Shown here: positions 17,245 to 26,684 of the stretch, piece by piece | Layout: the number at the start of each line of letters is the position of its first letter | Numbering within the stretch: the first letter of the stretch is position 1 | NCBI GenBank assembly: GCA_031538895.1 | Contig: JAVKLU010000039.1 | Coordinates: 1-60,083 of the forward strand | Direction of reading: 5' to 3' | DNA: 60,083 nucleotides | Origin: JAVKLU01 sp031538895 | GTDB taxonomy: Bacteria; Pseudomonadota; Gammaproteobacteria; Burkholderiales; Burkholderiaceae | Notes under the pieces: generated by a model | Seen by the model: only the letters and a program-made list of their open reading frames with translations | Told to the model about the DNA's origin: nothing | Database searches by the model: none | Translations under genes and position numbers: made by a program

Positions 17245-20200
17245 TTACGCCGCTGATTTAAAAAGTTGCATCAATGCGCGCTTGTATTCATGCGGGAATA
17301 CTTTGACAAACTGTGTTTGAGTATTTTTCCAATCGTCCAAAATTTTGCGCGCGCGCGTCGACGCAGTATTGCGGAAATGTTTTTCTAACAACCCCCGAAC
17401 AATCACGTCATCAGGTTCTGCGGCCTGAGTACGGCTGACTTTGTGCCAAGTACTCATATCACTACCTGCGCTGCTCAAGGCTTCCAATCCCACCATCGCA
17501 GTGTTGCAATGATTTTTAAATTGTCCATCTGGGTCATAAACGTAAGCAACACCGCCACTCATCCCCGCCGCGAAGTTTCGGCCCGTTGCGCCTAATACCA
17601 GCACTGTGCCGCCAGTCATGTATTCGCAGCCATGATCGCCAGTTCCTTCGACCACGGCAATCGCGCCAGAATTTCGTACCGCAAAACGTTCGCCCGCGAC
17701 GCCGTTGAAATACGCTTCGCCTTCAGTTGCACCATACAACACGGTATTGCCAACAATAATATTGTCAACCGCCCAACCCCGAAATTCATTATTAGGGCGC
17801 ACCACAATACGACCGCCTGACAAACCTTTACCGACATAGTCATTGGCTTCACCGACCAAATCAAAAGTGATCCCTTGCGCTAAAAATGCGCCAAAGGATT
17901 GACCCGCCGTTCCATGCAATTGAATGTGTATCGTGTCCTCAGGTAAACCTTCTTTACCATATTTTTTCACGACTTGATGCGACAACATTGCACCAACACT
18001 GCGGTTTAAGTTTTTAATCGGATTGATAAACGAGACTTTTTCGCCATTGCTTAACGCCGGTTTAGCTTGGGCGATCAGTTTGTGATCCAAGGCTTTGTCC
18101 AGGCCGTGTTCCTGCACTGCGGTATGACGTAAAGTTCCACCAGAAATTGCGGTGTCGATTTGATAAAAAATTCGCGAAAAATCCAAGCCCTGCGATTTCC
18201 AATGGCTGATCGCTTTATTTTTTTCCAGCAAGTCAGTGCGACCCACTAAATCATCAAATTTGGCAATTCCCAATTGCGCCATGATTTGACGGACTTCTTC
18301 AGCGACAAAGAAAAAATAATTCACGACATGTTCAGGCTGTCCGGTGAATTTTTTACGCAAGACTGGATCTTGTGTCGCTACGCCAACTGGACAAGTATTC
18401 AAATGACATTTGCGCATCATGATGCAACCTTCGACCACCAAAGGCGCCGTCGCAAAACCCATTTCATCAGCCCCCAACAAAGCCGCAATCACCACATCGC
18501 GTCCGGTTTTCATTTGTCCATCCGCCTGCACACGAATTCGACTACGCAAACCATTCAAGACCAAAGTTTGCTGCGTTTCAGCCAGGCCGATTTCCCACGG
18601 TGTGCCCGCGTGTTTAATCGATGACAAAGGCGATGCGCCTGTGCCCCCATCGTGACCCGCGATCACAACGTGATCGGCTTTGGCTTTGGCGACTCCGGCT
18701 GCAACCGTACCAACCCCGACTTCAGACACCAATTTGACTGAAATTGACGCGGCCTGGTTAGCGTTTTTTAAATCATGAATCAGTTGCGCCAAATCTTCAA
18801 TCGAATAAATATCGTGATGTGGCGGCGGTGAAATCAAGCCCACCCCGGGAACCGAGTAACGCAAAGCGCCGATGTAATCAGTCACTTTATGTCCTGGCAA
18901 CTGACCGCCCTCACCAGGCTTGGCACCTTGCGCCATCTTGATTTGAATCTGGTCAGCCGAGGCCAAATATTGCGCGGTCACGCCAAAACGGCCCGACGCC
19001 ACTTGTTTAATTTTGGAACGCAAAGAATCACCTGCAAGCAAAGGCGTATCGACTTCTACGCGCGATGAACCCAAAACACTGCCCAAAGTTTGTCCGGCGC
19101 CAATCACCTTGCCTTGCATCTCGTCGCGGTAACGCAATTCATCCTCACCACCTTCGCCTGTATTAGATTTACCACCAATCCGATTCATCGCAATCGCCAG
19201 CGTCGCATGAGCTTCGGTGGAAATCGAACCCAAAGACATCGCGCCGGTGACAAAACGTTGCACAATATCAGTTACTGGTTCAACCTCATCCAAACTGATC
19301 GCCGATTTAGGATCGAATTTGAAATTAAACAAACCACGCAAGGTCATCAAACGACGCGATTGATCGTTAATCAAATGCGCGTATTCTTTATAGGTGCTGT
19401 AGTTATTGCTGCGTGTCGCGTGCTGTAATTTGGCAATGCTGTCCGGTGTCCACATGTGCGCTTCACCGCGAATGCGAAACGCATATTCACCACCAGCGTC
19501 TAATGCGTCGGCCAATACGAGGTCTTTACCATAGGCCAACTGATGTAAACGCAAAGCTTCCTCGGCAATTTCAAACACACCGATGCCGCCGATACAACTG
19601 CTGGTACCGCGAAAATATTTTTGTATCGTGTCTTCGTTAATCCCGACCGCCTCAAAAATCTGTGCACCGCAATACGACATGTAAGTTGAGATGCCCATTT
19701 TTGACATCACTTTCATCAAACCTTTACCAATCGCTTTTTGAAAATTCTGCACTGCCTTTTCTGCGGTGATTGCGGGCTTGGCTAACTTTGCCAAATCACG
19801 AACCGTTTGTAGCGCCAAATATGGATAAATCGCCTCGGCGCCATAGCCTGCGAGTAAGGCAAAATGATGCACTTCACGTGCGCCGCCGGTTTCTACCACC
19901 AAGCCTGTGCTGGTGCGCAGACCTCGCGCAATTAAATGTTGATGAACCGTCGATGTCGCCAACAAGGCCGGAATGGCAACCACATCCACGCCAATTCGCG
20001 CATCGCTGATCACCAAAATATTGTGTCCTGATTTAATCGCATCTACCGCTTCAGCAGCTAGGGAAGCCAAACGCGCTTCGATTCCTGCTTTTCCCCACGC
20101 CACCGGATAACAAATATCCAACACATAAGTGCGAAATTTACCGCGTGTCGAAGTATCGATCTGGCGCAATTTAGCCATATCGTCAGCATCCAAAATCGGC

Positions 20201-21924
20201 TGCTCAACTTCCAAACGCATCGGTGGATTGATATTGTCTTTATCGAGTAAATTGGGTTTGGGGCCGATGAACGATACCAAAGACATGACCATCGCTTCGC
20301 GAATCGGATCAATCGGTGGATTGGTCACCTGCGCAAACAATTGCTTAAAGTAGTGATACAGGGGTTTGTTCTTGTTGGACAATACGGCCAAAGGCGTGTC
20401 GTTACCCATCGATCCGGTCGCTTCTTCACCGTTATTAAGCATCGGCGTCAGGATAAAACTCTTATCTTCTTGGGTATACGCAAACGCTTGTTGCTGATCT
20501 AATAAATCAGCGGCAGACAAATCACTGTCCAGTTTGTTCAGTACCGTGACTTCTTCTAATTTAATTCGAACTGAATCAATCCATTGACGATAGGGTTTAG
20601 CGTTGGAATAAGTATCTTTAAGCTCTTTGTCATCAATAATGCGCCCTTGATCAGTGTCGATCAAAAACATTTTGCCTGGTTGCAAACGTGTTTTTTTGAT
20701 GATGCGCGAATCCGCAATCGGCAAAACGCCTGCTTCTGATGCCATGATGACCACATCATCTTCCGTAATCCAAATCCGCGCCGGACGCAATCCATTACGA
20801 TCTAAGGTTCCCCCAATATGCCGCCCATCGGTGAAGGCCATGCTTGCAGGCCCATCCCAGGGCTCCATCATCGCCGCGTGGTATTCATAAAACGCGCGCC
20901 GATTGGCATCCATGTGAGGGTTATTTTCCCAAGCCTCGGGAATCATCATCATCATCGCATGGGCGATCGAATAACCCGACATCACCAACAATTCCAGCGC
21001 GTTATCAAAACACGCGGTATCGGATTGGCCTTCATAAATGAGAGGGAATAATTTTTTCAAATCATCACCCAATACGGCGGATTTCATCACTCCTTCGCGT
21101 GCGCGAATCCAATTAAAATTTCCTTTAACCGTATTGATTTCACCGTTGTGCGCAATCATGCGATACGGATGTGCCAGTGGCCATTCAGGAAAGGTATTGG
21201 TGGAAAACCGCTGGTGCACCAAAGCCAATGCCGAGACGCAACGCTCATCTTGCAAATCACGATAATACAAACCGACTTGATCAGCCAACAATAAACCTTT
21301 GTAAATAACGGTTCGGGCCGACATTGAGGGAACAAAAAATTCTTTCCCATGCAGCAATTGCAATGCTTGAATCGCGTGACCCGAAGATTTGCGAATCACA
21401 TATAACTTACGCTCCAGGGCATCGGGCACCATGACGTCTTGACCGCGCCCAATAAAAATTTGGCGAATCACCGGCTCTTTGGCGCGCACCGTCGGCGACA
21501 TCGGCATCTCGCGGTCAGTGGGAACATCGCGCCAACCCAAAACGGTTTGACCTTCTAAACGTACCGCGCGTTCGATTTCTTGTTCACAGGCCAGACGCGA
21601 CGCATGCTCTTTAGGCAAAAACACCATCCCCACACCATACTCACCAAAAGGAGGCAAGGCCACGCCCAAGCTCGCCATCTCATCGCGATAAAACGCGTCA
21701 GGAATCTGGATCAAAACCCCTGCACCATCACCCATCAGCGCATCTGCACCGACCGCGCCACGATGGTCTAGATTTTTCAGAATTTGCAAACCCTGCGCCA
21801 CGATGGTGTGACTTTTTTTGCCTTTGATGTGCGCAATAAAACCCACACCACAGGCGTCATGTTCATGTTGTGGCGAATATAAACCTGCCGATTGAGGGGT
21901 GCGTAGGGAAGAAGAATCAGACAT
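17245..21924 (-). CDS. gltB: glutamate synthase (NADPH) large subunit
   Basis: About 1559 residues from ATG 21924; a TTG ten codons earlier is the alternative. The N-terminal class II glutaminase begins at the Cys of EHDACGVGF (Cys25 after a short propeptide). Later regions are the central domain, the FMN-binding synthase domain with AGHDGGTGASPLSSIKHAG, the 3Fe-4S cysteines in CHLNTCPVGVATQ, and the C-terminal beta-helix of Gly-rich repeats (GAFLAQG, GKGLSGGRI, GMSGGVAYV). It is the ammonia-assimilating partner of GltD. No clear ribosome site precedes either start. The run MMMMIPEAW is a short trinucleotide repeat. Confidence 0.97.
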   Translation of the reverse strand: MSDSSSLRTPQSAGLYSPQHEHDACGVGFIAHIKGKKSHTIVAQGLQILKNLDHRGAVGADALMGDGAGVLIQIPDAFYRDEMASLGVALPPFGEYGVGMVFLPKEHASRLACEQEIERAVRLEGQTVLGWRDVPTDREMPMSPTVRAKEPVIRQIFIGRGQDVMVPDALERKLYVIRKSSGHAIQALQLLHGKEFFVPSMSARTVIYKGLLLADQVGLYYRDLQDERCVSALALVHQRFSTNTFPEWPLAHPYRMIAHNGEINTVKGNFNWIRAREGVMKSAVLGDDLKKLFPLIYEGQSDTACFDNALELLVMSGYSIAHAMMMMIPEAWENNPHMDANRRAFYEYHAAMMEPWDGPASMAFTDGRHIGGTLDRNGLRPARIWITEDDVVIMASEAGVLPIADSRIIKKTRLQPGKMFLIDTDQGRIIDDKELKDTYSNAKPYRQWIDSVRIKLEEVTVLNKLDSDLSAADLLDQQQAFAYTQEDKSFILTPMLNNGEEATGSMGNDTPLAVLSNKNKPLYHYFKQLFAQVTNPPIDPIREAMVMSLVSFIGPKPNLLDKDNINPPMRLEVEQPILDADDMAKLRQIDTSTRGKFRTYVLDICYPVAWGKAGIEARLASLAAEAVDAIKSGHNILVISDARIGVDVVAIPALLATSTVHQHLIARGLRTSTGLVVETGGAREVHHFALLAGYGAEAIYPYLALQTVRDLAKLAKPAITAEKAVQNFQKAIGKGLMKVMSKMGISTYMSYCGAQIFEAVGINEDTIQKYFRGTSSCIGGIGVFEIAEEALRLHQLAYGKDLVLADALDAGGEYAFRIRGEAHMWTPDSIAKLQHATRSNNYSTYKEYAHLINDQSRRLMTLRGLFNFKFDPKSAISLDEVEPVTDIVQRFVTGAMSLGSISTEAHATLAIAMNRIGGKSNTGEGGEDELRYRDEMQGKVIGAGQTLGSVLGSSRVEVDTPLLAGDSLRSKIKQVASGRFGVTAQYLASADQIQIKMAQGAKPGEGGQLPGHKVTDYIGALRYSVPGVGLISPPPHHDIYSIEDLAQLIHDLKNANQAASISVKLVSEVGVGTVAAGVAKAKADHVVIAGHDGGTGASPLSSIKHAGTPWEIGLAETQQTLVLNGLRSRIRVQADGQMKTGRDVVIAALLGADEMGFATAPLVVEGCIMMRKCHLNTCPVGVATQDPVLRKKFTGQPEHVVNYFFFVAEEVRQIMAQLGIAKFDDLVGRTDLLEKNKAISHWKSQGLDFSRIFYQIDTAISGGTLRHTAVQEHGLDKALDHKLIAQAKPALSNGEKVSFINPIKNLNRSVGAMLSHQVVKKYGKEGLPEDTIHIQLHGTAGQSFGAFLAQGITFDLVGEANDYVGKGLSGGRIVVRPNNEFRGWAVDNIIVGNTVLYGATEGEAYFNGVAGERFAVRNSGAIAVVEGTGDHGCEYMTGGTVLVLGATGRNFAAGMSGGVAYVYDPDGQFKNHCNTAMVGLEALSSAGSDMSTWHKVSRTQAAEPDDVIVRGLLEKHFRNTASTRARKILDDWKNTQTQFVKVFPHEYKRALMQLFKSAA

Positions 21925-22267
21925 ATTTGCGAATAATGACAATGTGAGCGGCAAAAAATCAATCAGTAAAATAAACGATTAAATAGGTTTATTTTCAAGC
22001 TTAAATACATCTTAAAAATTTAAATTATGGACGCGACGATAGATGAATTAAGAATGGAATTCAAGCAAATTAAATAGGGCCGCATTAAAATCAATAAAGC
22101 TAAGCTTAATTATTTTAAATAAAAAATAGGGCCTTAATAAATTTGATTTTAACAACAGTCGCGATCACGGTCTAAGCGCAATAATTTTTGAACATAATTT
22201 ATGGTATGTCCAAGCGCGGCACCCAAGTGCAAACTGCGGAACACACATGGATTAAAACAATGCTTGA
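21925..22267. other. AT-rich divergent intergenic region between gltB and ilvA
   Basis: About 340 bases without a supportable gene, to be followed by a dispersed repeat. It must hold the gltB promoter (leftward) and probably part of the ilvA promoter (rightward). A 10-base direct repeat AAATAGGGCC occurs at 22072-22081 and 22124-22133, in each case within AT-rich sequence, and could be a regulator site. No tRNA or riboswitch fold was recognised. Confidence 0.5.
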
Positions 22268-22410
22268 GGGCACTTCTATAAATACAGAATGTGAGGATGA
22301 AGTGCGAGGCGCACAGCACACAGAAACCGGATCGTACCTACAGTACGTGAGGATTTTGCGTACTGCGCAACAAAGCAATTCGCCGCAAAAATGAATTGAT
22401 AGAAGTGCCC
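22268..22410 (+). repeat. 143-bp dispersed MITE-like repeat, copy 4
   Basis: Full-length copy with perfect 12-base terminal inverted repeats and four differences from the consensus. A perfect 4-base duplication TTGA flanks it (22264-22267 and 22411-22414). It lies 61 bases upstream of the ilvA ATG, within the divergent gltB-ilvA regulatory region, so the insertion separates ilvA from its ancestral upstream sequence. A 68-codon frame running across it is not a gene. Confidence 0.93.
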
Positions 22411-22471
22411 TTGAATTTGATGACTGATCAGCTTCTACAATCAGGCACTTTGATTATTGTTGAATTTTGAT

Positions 22472-23992
22472 ATGACTTTTCCCGATTACCGCCATGAAGT
22501 CGAACACGCGATGGTTTATGACTTGGCGATTAAAACTCCTCTCGTACATGCGCGTAAGTTTTCGGCCCAGTTCGGGCACACGGTGCATTTCAAGCGAGAG
22601 GAATTGCAACCCGTATTCAGTTTTAAATTACGTGGTGCGTTTAACAAGATGGCCCATCTCGCGCCTGAACAGCGCTTACGCGGAGTGATTTGCGCCTCTG
22701 CAGGCAATCATGCGCAAGGCGTCGCCCTGTCGGCCAAACATTTTGGCTGTCCTGCGCTAATCGTCATGCCGGTGACGACACCGCTGGTCAAAGTCATGGC
22801 AGTGCAGCAGCATGGCGCACAAACGGTATTGTTTGGTGAGTCTTATTCAGATGCCTACCAACACGCACTCACTTTAGAACAAGAACAAGGTTTGACCTTT
22901 GTTCATCCTTTTGATGATCCTTTAATTATTGCGGGGCAAGGCACGATTGCTCGTGAAATTTTGGAACAACATCCCAACAAAATTGATGCGATTTTTGTGC
23001 CAATTGGTGGTGGTGGTTTATTAGCAGGGATCGCCGCTTACATTAAAGCTGTGGCGCCGCACATTCGCGTCATTGGCGTACAAACGCTTGATTCCAATGC
23101 GATGTATTTATCCAAACAAAAAGGTGAGCGGGTGGCCTTGTCAGAAGTCGGATTATTCGCTGATGGCACCGCAGTGAAGCAAGTAGGCGCTGAAACTTTT
23201 CGCATCGTTAATGAATTGGTTGATGACATTATTTTGGTCGATACCGACATTTTATGCGCAGGAATTTTAGATGCGTATAACGAAACCAGAATGATCTTAG
23301 AACCATCCGGAGCCTTATCTGTAGCCGGAGTTCGCATTTATGCCGAGCGTTATCCCGAGCGTCAAAACGAAACTTTAATCGCAATTACCAGTGGCGCAAA
23401 TATGAATTTTGACCGTTTGCGTTTTGTCGCCGAACGTGCTGAATTGGGTGAAGCGCGCGAAGCAATTTTTGCAGTCACCATGCCCGAAGAACGCGGCAGT
23501 TTTTTACGATTTTGTGCGCTATTAGATGGGCGCAATATGACCGAATTTAATTATCGGATGAGCGACACGCGCGCGGCACATGTGTTTGTCGGAATCGCAA
23601 TTCGACATCGCAATGATCAGCATGCGCTAATGCAAAATTTTTCGCAAGCAGGTTTTGACGCTTTGGATATTTCGCAAGACGAATTAGCAAAACTTCATTT
23701 GCGCCACATGATTGGCGGTAAAAGTGCCTTGGTGACGGAAGAATGTTTATATCGTTTTGAGTTTCCCGAAAAACCCGGTGCCTTATTAAATTTTCTCAAT
23801 AAAATGGCGCCCAGTTGGAATATCAGTTTGTTTCACTACCGCAACCATGGAGCCGATGTGGGGCGAGTTTTGGTCGGTATACAAGTGCCCGCAAATGAGC
23901 GCAATCAATTGGCGCAATTTATTCAAACCTTGGGTTATGTCGCAGTGGATGAAACCCATAATCTGGTGTACCGTTTATTTTTGGGACAGTAA
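22472..23992 (+). CDS. ilvA: threonine ammonia-lyase, biosynthetic
   Basis: 506 residues from ATG 22472 (a TTG five codons upstream is possible). It deaminates threonine to 2-oxobutanoate for isoleucine. The PLP lysine is in SFKLRGAFNKM, and the phosphate loop is IGGGGLLAGIA. After about residue 320 come two ACT-like regulatory domains (ERGSFLRFCALLDGRNMTEF and PGALLNFLNKMAPSWNISLF), typical of the isoleucine-inhibited long form; E. coli IlvA has 514. The 61 bases before it border a dispersed repeat. The pagP-like gene follows directly. Confidence 0.95.
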   Translation: MTFPDYRHEVEHAMVYDLAIKTPLVHARKFSAQFGHTVHFKREELQPVFSFKLRGAFNKMAHLAPEQRLRGVICASAGNHAQGVALSAKHFGCPALIVMPVTTPLVKVMAVQQHGAQTVLFGESYSDAYQHALTLEQEQGLTFVHPFDDPLIIAGQGTIAREILEQHPNKIDAIFVPIGGGGLLAGIAAYIKAVAPHIRVIGVQTLDSNAMYLSKQKGERVALSEVGLFADGTAVKQVGAETFRIVNELVDDIILVDTDILCAGILDAYNETRMILEPSGALSVAGVRIYAERYPERQNETLIAITSGANMNFDRLRFVAERAELGEAREAIFAVTMPEERGSFLRFCALLDGRNMTEFNYRMSDTRAAHVFVGIAIRHRNDQHALMQNFSQAGFDALDISQDELAKLHLRHMIGGKSALVTEECLYRFEFPEKPGALLNFLNKMAPSWNISLFHYRNHGADVGRVLVGIQVPANERNQLAQFIQTLGYVAVDETHNLVYRLFLGQ

Positions 23993-23993
23993 A

Positions 23994-24041
23994 TTGCGAA
24001 ATAAGTTGCGAAATAAATTGCAAAATAAGTTGCAATGCACA
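23994..24041 (+). repeat. 12-bp tandem repeat x4 at the start of the pagP-like gene
   Basis: Four units of 12 bases (TTGCGAAATAAG, TTGCGAAATAAA, TTGCAAAATAAG, then TTGCAATGCACA, which is degenerate) begin one base after the ilvA stop. Each begins with TTG in the frame of the next gene and encodes LRNK or LQNK, so every unit offers a possible start codon and the copy number sets the length of the cytoplasmic leader. Confidence 0.85.
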
Positions 24042-24704
24042 TCTCAGTATATTTTTGTATTAAACACGTTTGTCGGCAGTTTTTTATTGATTTTTATAAC
24101 GTGTTTATTGCCTGTGCATGGACAACAAAGCTTGAAACAACAAAACTCGATATCACCACACTTTGCACAAAAAAAGTTTCTCAAAAAAACTGAACCCGCC
24201 ATTGATATATTTGACCGAATCACCACTGAACTCGGTGATATTTGGCGTAACGGCCAGGACGAGTTATTCATTGCGGGCCATTCCTACCATAGTCGCGCGC
24301 GTTATGCGGCAAAAGATATTGCACGTTTTAATGAACAAAACACCGGATTGGGCTGGGCCAAAACGCATTACACGCGTGGCGTATTAAATGGACGCAGTGG
24401 ACAAAGTTCAGGACTTTATGTGATGGGATTTTCCAGCTCAATTCGTGACACGCAATGGAATTTGGGTTATTTGCACAAATGGCATAGTCCATCGTGGGGC
24501 GGGTTTCAAGTAGCAGGCGGCTATACCGCTTTGTTGTTATCGCGTCCTGATGTCATCCAAGGTGTTCCCGTGCCGGTCATATTGCCTGTCGGCTCTTTTG
24601 ATACGCGTTATCTGTCTTTGGAGCTGGTCTATTTTCCACCGATCAATTTGGCACCGGCTGCGCAAGGTGATGTGTTTTTTTTATTTGCTCGGGCGCGCTG
24701 GTAA
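23994..24704 (+). CDS. pagP: PagP-like lipid A palmitoyltransferase
   Basis: About 236 residues if TTG 23994 is used; starts at 24006, 24018 or 24030 are equally possible. A hydrophobic export signal (FLLIFITCLLPVHGQQ) precedes the mature part. The rest aligns block by block with the outer-membrane barrel enzyme PagP: ELFIAGHSYHSRARY (with the active-site His), IARFNEQNTGLGW, GLYVMGF, PVPVILPVGSF, LELVYFPP and a C-terminal barrel strand FFLFARARW. The Asp of the E. coli MAFKDSW segment (Asp76) appears as Ser here (MGFSSSI), while a Ser stays at 77. PagP moves palmitate from phospholipid to lipid A. Coupling with ilvA is likely given the one-base gap. Confidence 0.75.
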   Translation: MRNKLRNKLQNKLQCTSQYIFVLNTFVGSFLLIFITCLLPVHGQQSLKQQNSISPHFAQKKFLKKTEPAIDIFDRITTELGDIWRNGQDELFIAGHSYHSRARYAAKDIARFNEQNTGLGWAKTHYTRGVLNGRSGQSSGLYVMGFSSSIRDTQWNLGYLHKWHSPSWGGFQVAGGYTALLLSRPDVIQGVPVPVILPVGSFDTRYLSLELVYFPPINLAPAAQGDVFFLFARARW

Positions 24705-24723
24705 GGACGAATTTAATTGATCG

Positions 24724-24750
24724 CCCCCCTGCTCAAATATGAGAAGGGGG
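24724..24750. terminator. hairpin between convergent pagP-like and peroxiredoxin genes
   Basis: CCCCC and CTCA (24724-24735) pair with TGAG and GGGGG (24740-24750) around the loop AATA, with a small internal mismatch. No T run follows on either strand, so it may be a transcript-end hairpin of another kind. It is 19 bases after the pagP-like stop. Confidence 0.4.
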
Positions 24751-24790
24751 AACGAAGTATTGATTTACAGGGCGTCGATGATCAAAACAA

Positions 24791-25291
24791 TCACAAAACC
24801 TGTAATGCAGCCTGCGCACTGGATACTTCCAATTTGCCGGCGGCTTCAATCGCCAGATGTTTGACCACGCCCTTGTCAATAATCATCAAAAAACGTTGAC
24901 AACGCAGGCCTAAACCACCCGCGTTTAAATCAAACTCTAAACCGCAAGCCTTTGTAAACAGTGCTGATCCATCACCCATCATGCGCACTTTACCCGCCGT
25001 ATTCATCGTGCGGCCCCACGCGCCCATCACAAATGCATCATTGACTGAAACGCACCAAATTTCATCAACACCTTTTTTCTTGAGGGCATCAAAAGATTCC
25101 ACATAACCTGGCACATGACGCTCTGAACAGGTTGGTGTAAACGCGCCAGGCAAGCCAAAAAGAACAATTTTTTTGTCTTTTAATGCGACAGTCGTTGTAA
25201 ATTTATTCGGGCCTAAAGAGCAACCCTCTTGTTCGGTATCAAGGTATTCGTACAAACTTGCTTCGGGAACCACATCGCCAACTTTAATCAT
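24791..25291 (-). CDS. peroxiredoxin, Prx5 type
   Basis: 166 residues. The peroxidatic cysteine lies in GLPGAFTPTCSERHVPGY (about residue 55), followed by VDEIWCVSVNDAFVMGAWG, the standard Prx5/AhpE-like redoxin pattern. It reduces hydrogen peroxide and organic peroxides with glutathione or thioredoxin-type donors; no fused glutaredoxin domain is present. A possible resolving Cys occurs in FTKACGLEF. Cytoplasmic; no signal peptide. It is followed upstream on the same strand by a DUF1841 gene after a gap of about 80 bases. Confidence 0.93.
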   Translation of the reverse strand: MIKVGDVVPEASLYEYLDTEQEGCSLGPNKFTTTVALKDKKIVLFGLPGAFTPTCSERHVPGYVESFDALKKKGVDEIWCVSVNDAFVMGAWGRTMNTAGKVRMMGDGSALFTKACGLEFDLNAGGLGLRCQRFLMIIDKGVVKHLAIEAAGKLEVSSAQAALQVL

Positions 25292-25370
25292 AAAAACTCC
25301 TACTATGGTTTAAGGGATACAGCTTAAAAAGTACAACTCAAAAAAAACAACATTAAACACCTTGCATTTT

Positions 25371-25808
25371 TTATGTAAACGCCAAAGGTGTCGTAATCAA
25401 GGTTCGTAAATGCGTTAAATAGTCTTGTTCGTTTAAAGATACGCCTTGTCTTTGTGCTTGCCAAATCATTTCAGCCAAGGCATCCATCATAAGGTGTTGT
25501 GTCTCATGTTCGTCATATTGCTGTTGCAAAGCAAGCGCGATGGCGCGAATTTCTTTGGGTTGATCAATCGAAATTTGCTCACTCAAACTCAAATGCATCG
25601 ATAGATGCAGAAACGGATTGGTGATGCCATTTTCAGGTGGAAAGTCAAGGGTGCATGCGACTTCGGCATCATGTAAATATTGGTGATACTCAGGGTGTTT
25701 TTCAATCCAGGTGCGTGCAATGGTTTCAATCGGCGAGAGTTGTGTGGCGGGTAACTGATAAGCGCGGCACAAAAAACGGCGGACTTCATCTTTATTTGGA
25801 GCAAACAT
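25371..25808 (-). CDS. DUF1841 family protein
   Basis: 145 residues. The sequence shows a strongly helical protein with IARTWIEKHPEYHQYL, the segment FPPENGITNPFLHLSMHLSLSEQI, and HLMMDALAEMIWQAQR. This arrangement, with a His-rich central part (HLSMHLS) and a second His pair (YDEHETQHLMMD), fits DUF1841, a proteobacterial family of unknown function. Paired histidines suggest metal binding, but this is inference. It stands between a peroxiredoxin and a Nif3-like gene on the same strand. Confidence 0.75.
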   Translation of the reverse strand: MFAPNKDEVRRFLCRAYQLPATQLSPIETIARTWIEKHPEYHQYLHDAEVACTLDFPPENGITNPFLHLSMHLSLSEQISIDQPKEIRAIALALQQQYDEHETQHLMMDALAEMIWQAQRQGVSLNEQDYLTHLRTLITTPLAFT

Positions 25809-25874
25809 AGTGCATGAATTGACTAAAGATTAACTAAGGATTAAATAAAAATTGAGTCCTAACTATACGGATAA

Positions 25875-25903
25875 CCGCATACCAATAGCGGCATACCAGT
25901 AAC
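25875..25903. repeat. 14-bp imperfect tandem repeat x2 downstream of the Nif3-like gene
   Basis: Units CCGCATACCAATAG and CGGCATACCAGTAA (with a third CGG) lie in the gap between the Nif3-like stop and the DUF1841 start. Confidence 0.6.
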
Positions 25904-25919
25904 GGTTTTAAACTACACA

Positions 25920-26681
25920 TTAAATCGGGCTATCAATATCGATATAGGAATGCGATAAGGCAAATTGCTCGCTAAGGTGCGCACCCAGTGCCTGTACGCC
26001 ATAACGTTCGGTCGCATGATGTCCGCAGACCAAATACGCGACGCCGCATTCACGCGCAATATGCACGCAACGCTCACTGATTTCACCGCTGATAAAAACC
26101 TGTGCGCCTTGCGCAATCGCGGCTTCAAAAAAATCTTGAGCTGCCCCACTGCACCAGGCTACTTGAGTGATCATCGGATTCCATGAATCATCCAAAGTCG
26201 GTGTAATGGCTTGTACCTTAGCGCCAAAAATTGAGCGCACCGTACTCAAAAAATCGCTAAATTGACATAAATTTTGAGGTGTTCCGATACACCCAAGTTG
26301 TTGCGCACCAAAATTTGTGAGCGTTGTCAAATTCAAGAGCCGCGCCAGCTGCGCATTATTACCTAAAAGGGGATGCGCATCGAGGGGCAAGTGATAGGCA
26401 AAAAGATTGATGTCAGCCGCTAATAAACTTTTAATCCGACGCTGTTTAATGCCCAGAAAACACGGATCTTCGTTTTTCCAAAAAAAACCGTGGTGTACGA
26501 TAATCGCCTGCGCCTCTACACGAATTGCCGCATCGATCAAAGCTTGATTGGCGGTGACACCCGTGACAATACGATCAATGTTCGCGTTTCCTTCAACTTG
26601 TAAACCGTTGGGGCAATAATCATTAAAGTTTTGTACCGACAATAATTGCGCCAGATATTTGGTTAATTCTTCTCTATTCAT
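25920..26681 (-). CDS. Nif3-like dinuclear metal centre protein
   Basis: 253 residues. The signature NDYCPNGLQVEG is near the start; IIVHHGFFWK and FAYHLPLDAHP supply the two-metal site histidines, and a later VCGHHATERYGV with SHSYIDIDSPI completes it. Family members form hexamers and are annotated as GTP cyclohydrolase 1 type 2 homologues, but the reaction is not settled. AAGGA lies 8 bases before the ATG inside the neighbouring protease gene. Its start codon is only three bases from the start of that divergent gene. Confidence 0.92.
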   Translation of the reverse strand: MNREELTKYLAQLLSVQNFNDYCPNGLQVEGNANIDRIVTGVTANQALIDAAIRVEAQAIIVHHGFFWKNEDPCFLGIKQRRIKSLLAADINLFAYHLPLDAHPLLGNNAQLARLLNLTTLTNFGAQQLGCIGTPQNLCQFSDFLSTVRSIFGAKVQAITPTLDDSWNPMITQVAWCSGAAQDFFEAAIAQGAQVFISGEISERCVHIARECGVAYLVCGHHATERYGVQALGAHLSEQFALSHSYIDIDSPI

Positions 26682-26684
26682 TTC

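Noticed and set aside
22188..22394. 68-residue open frame between gltB and ilvA
   Set aside because: It runs through the 143-bp repeat, which is nearly identical at five sites without a shared protein product; no ribosome site or family similarity.
23847..23993. Start of the pagP-like gene inside ilvA at 23847
   Set aside because: The extra residues would be translated from within the conserved ACT domain of ilvA and precede the export signal without any family character.
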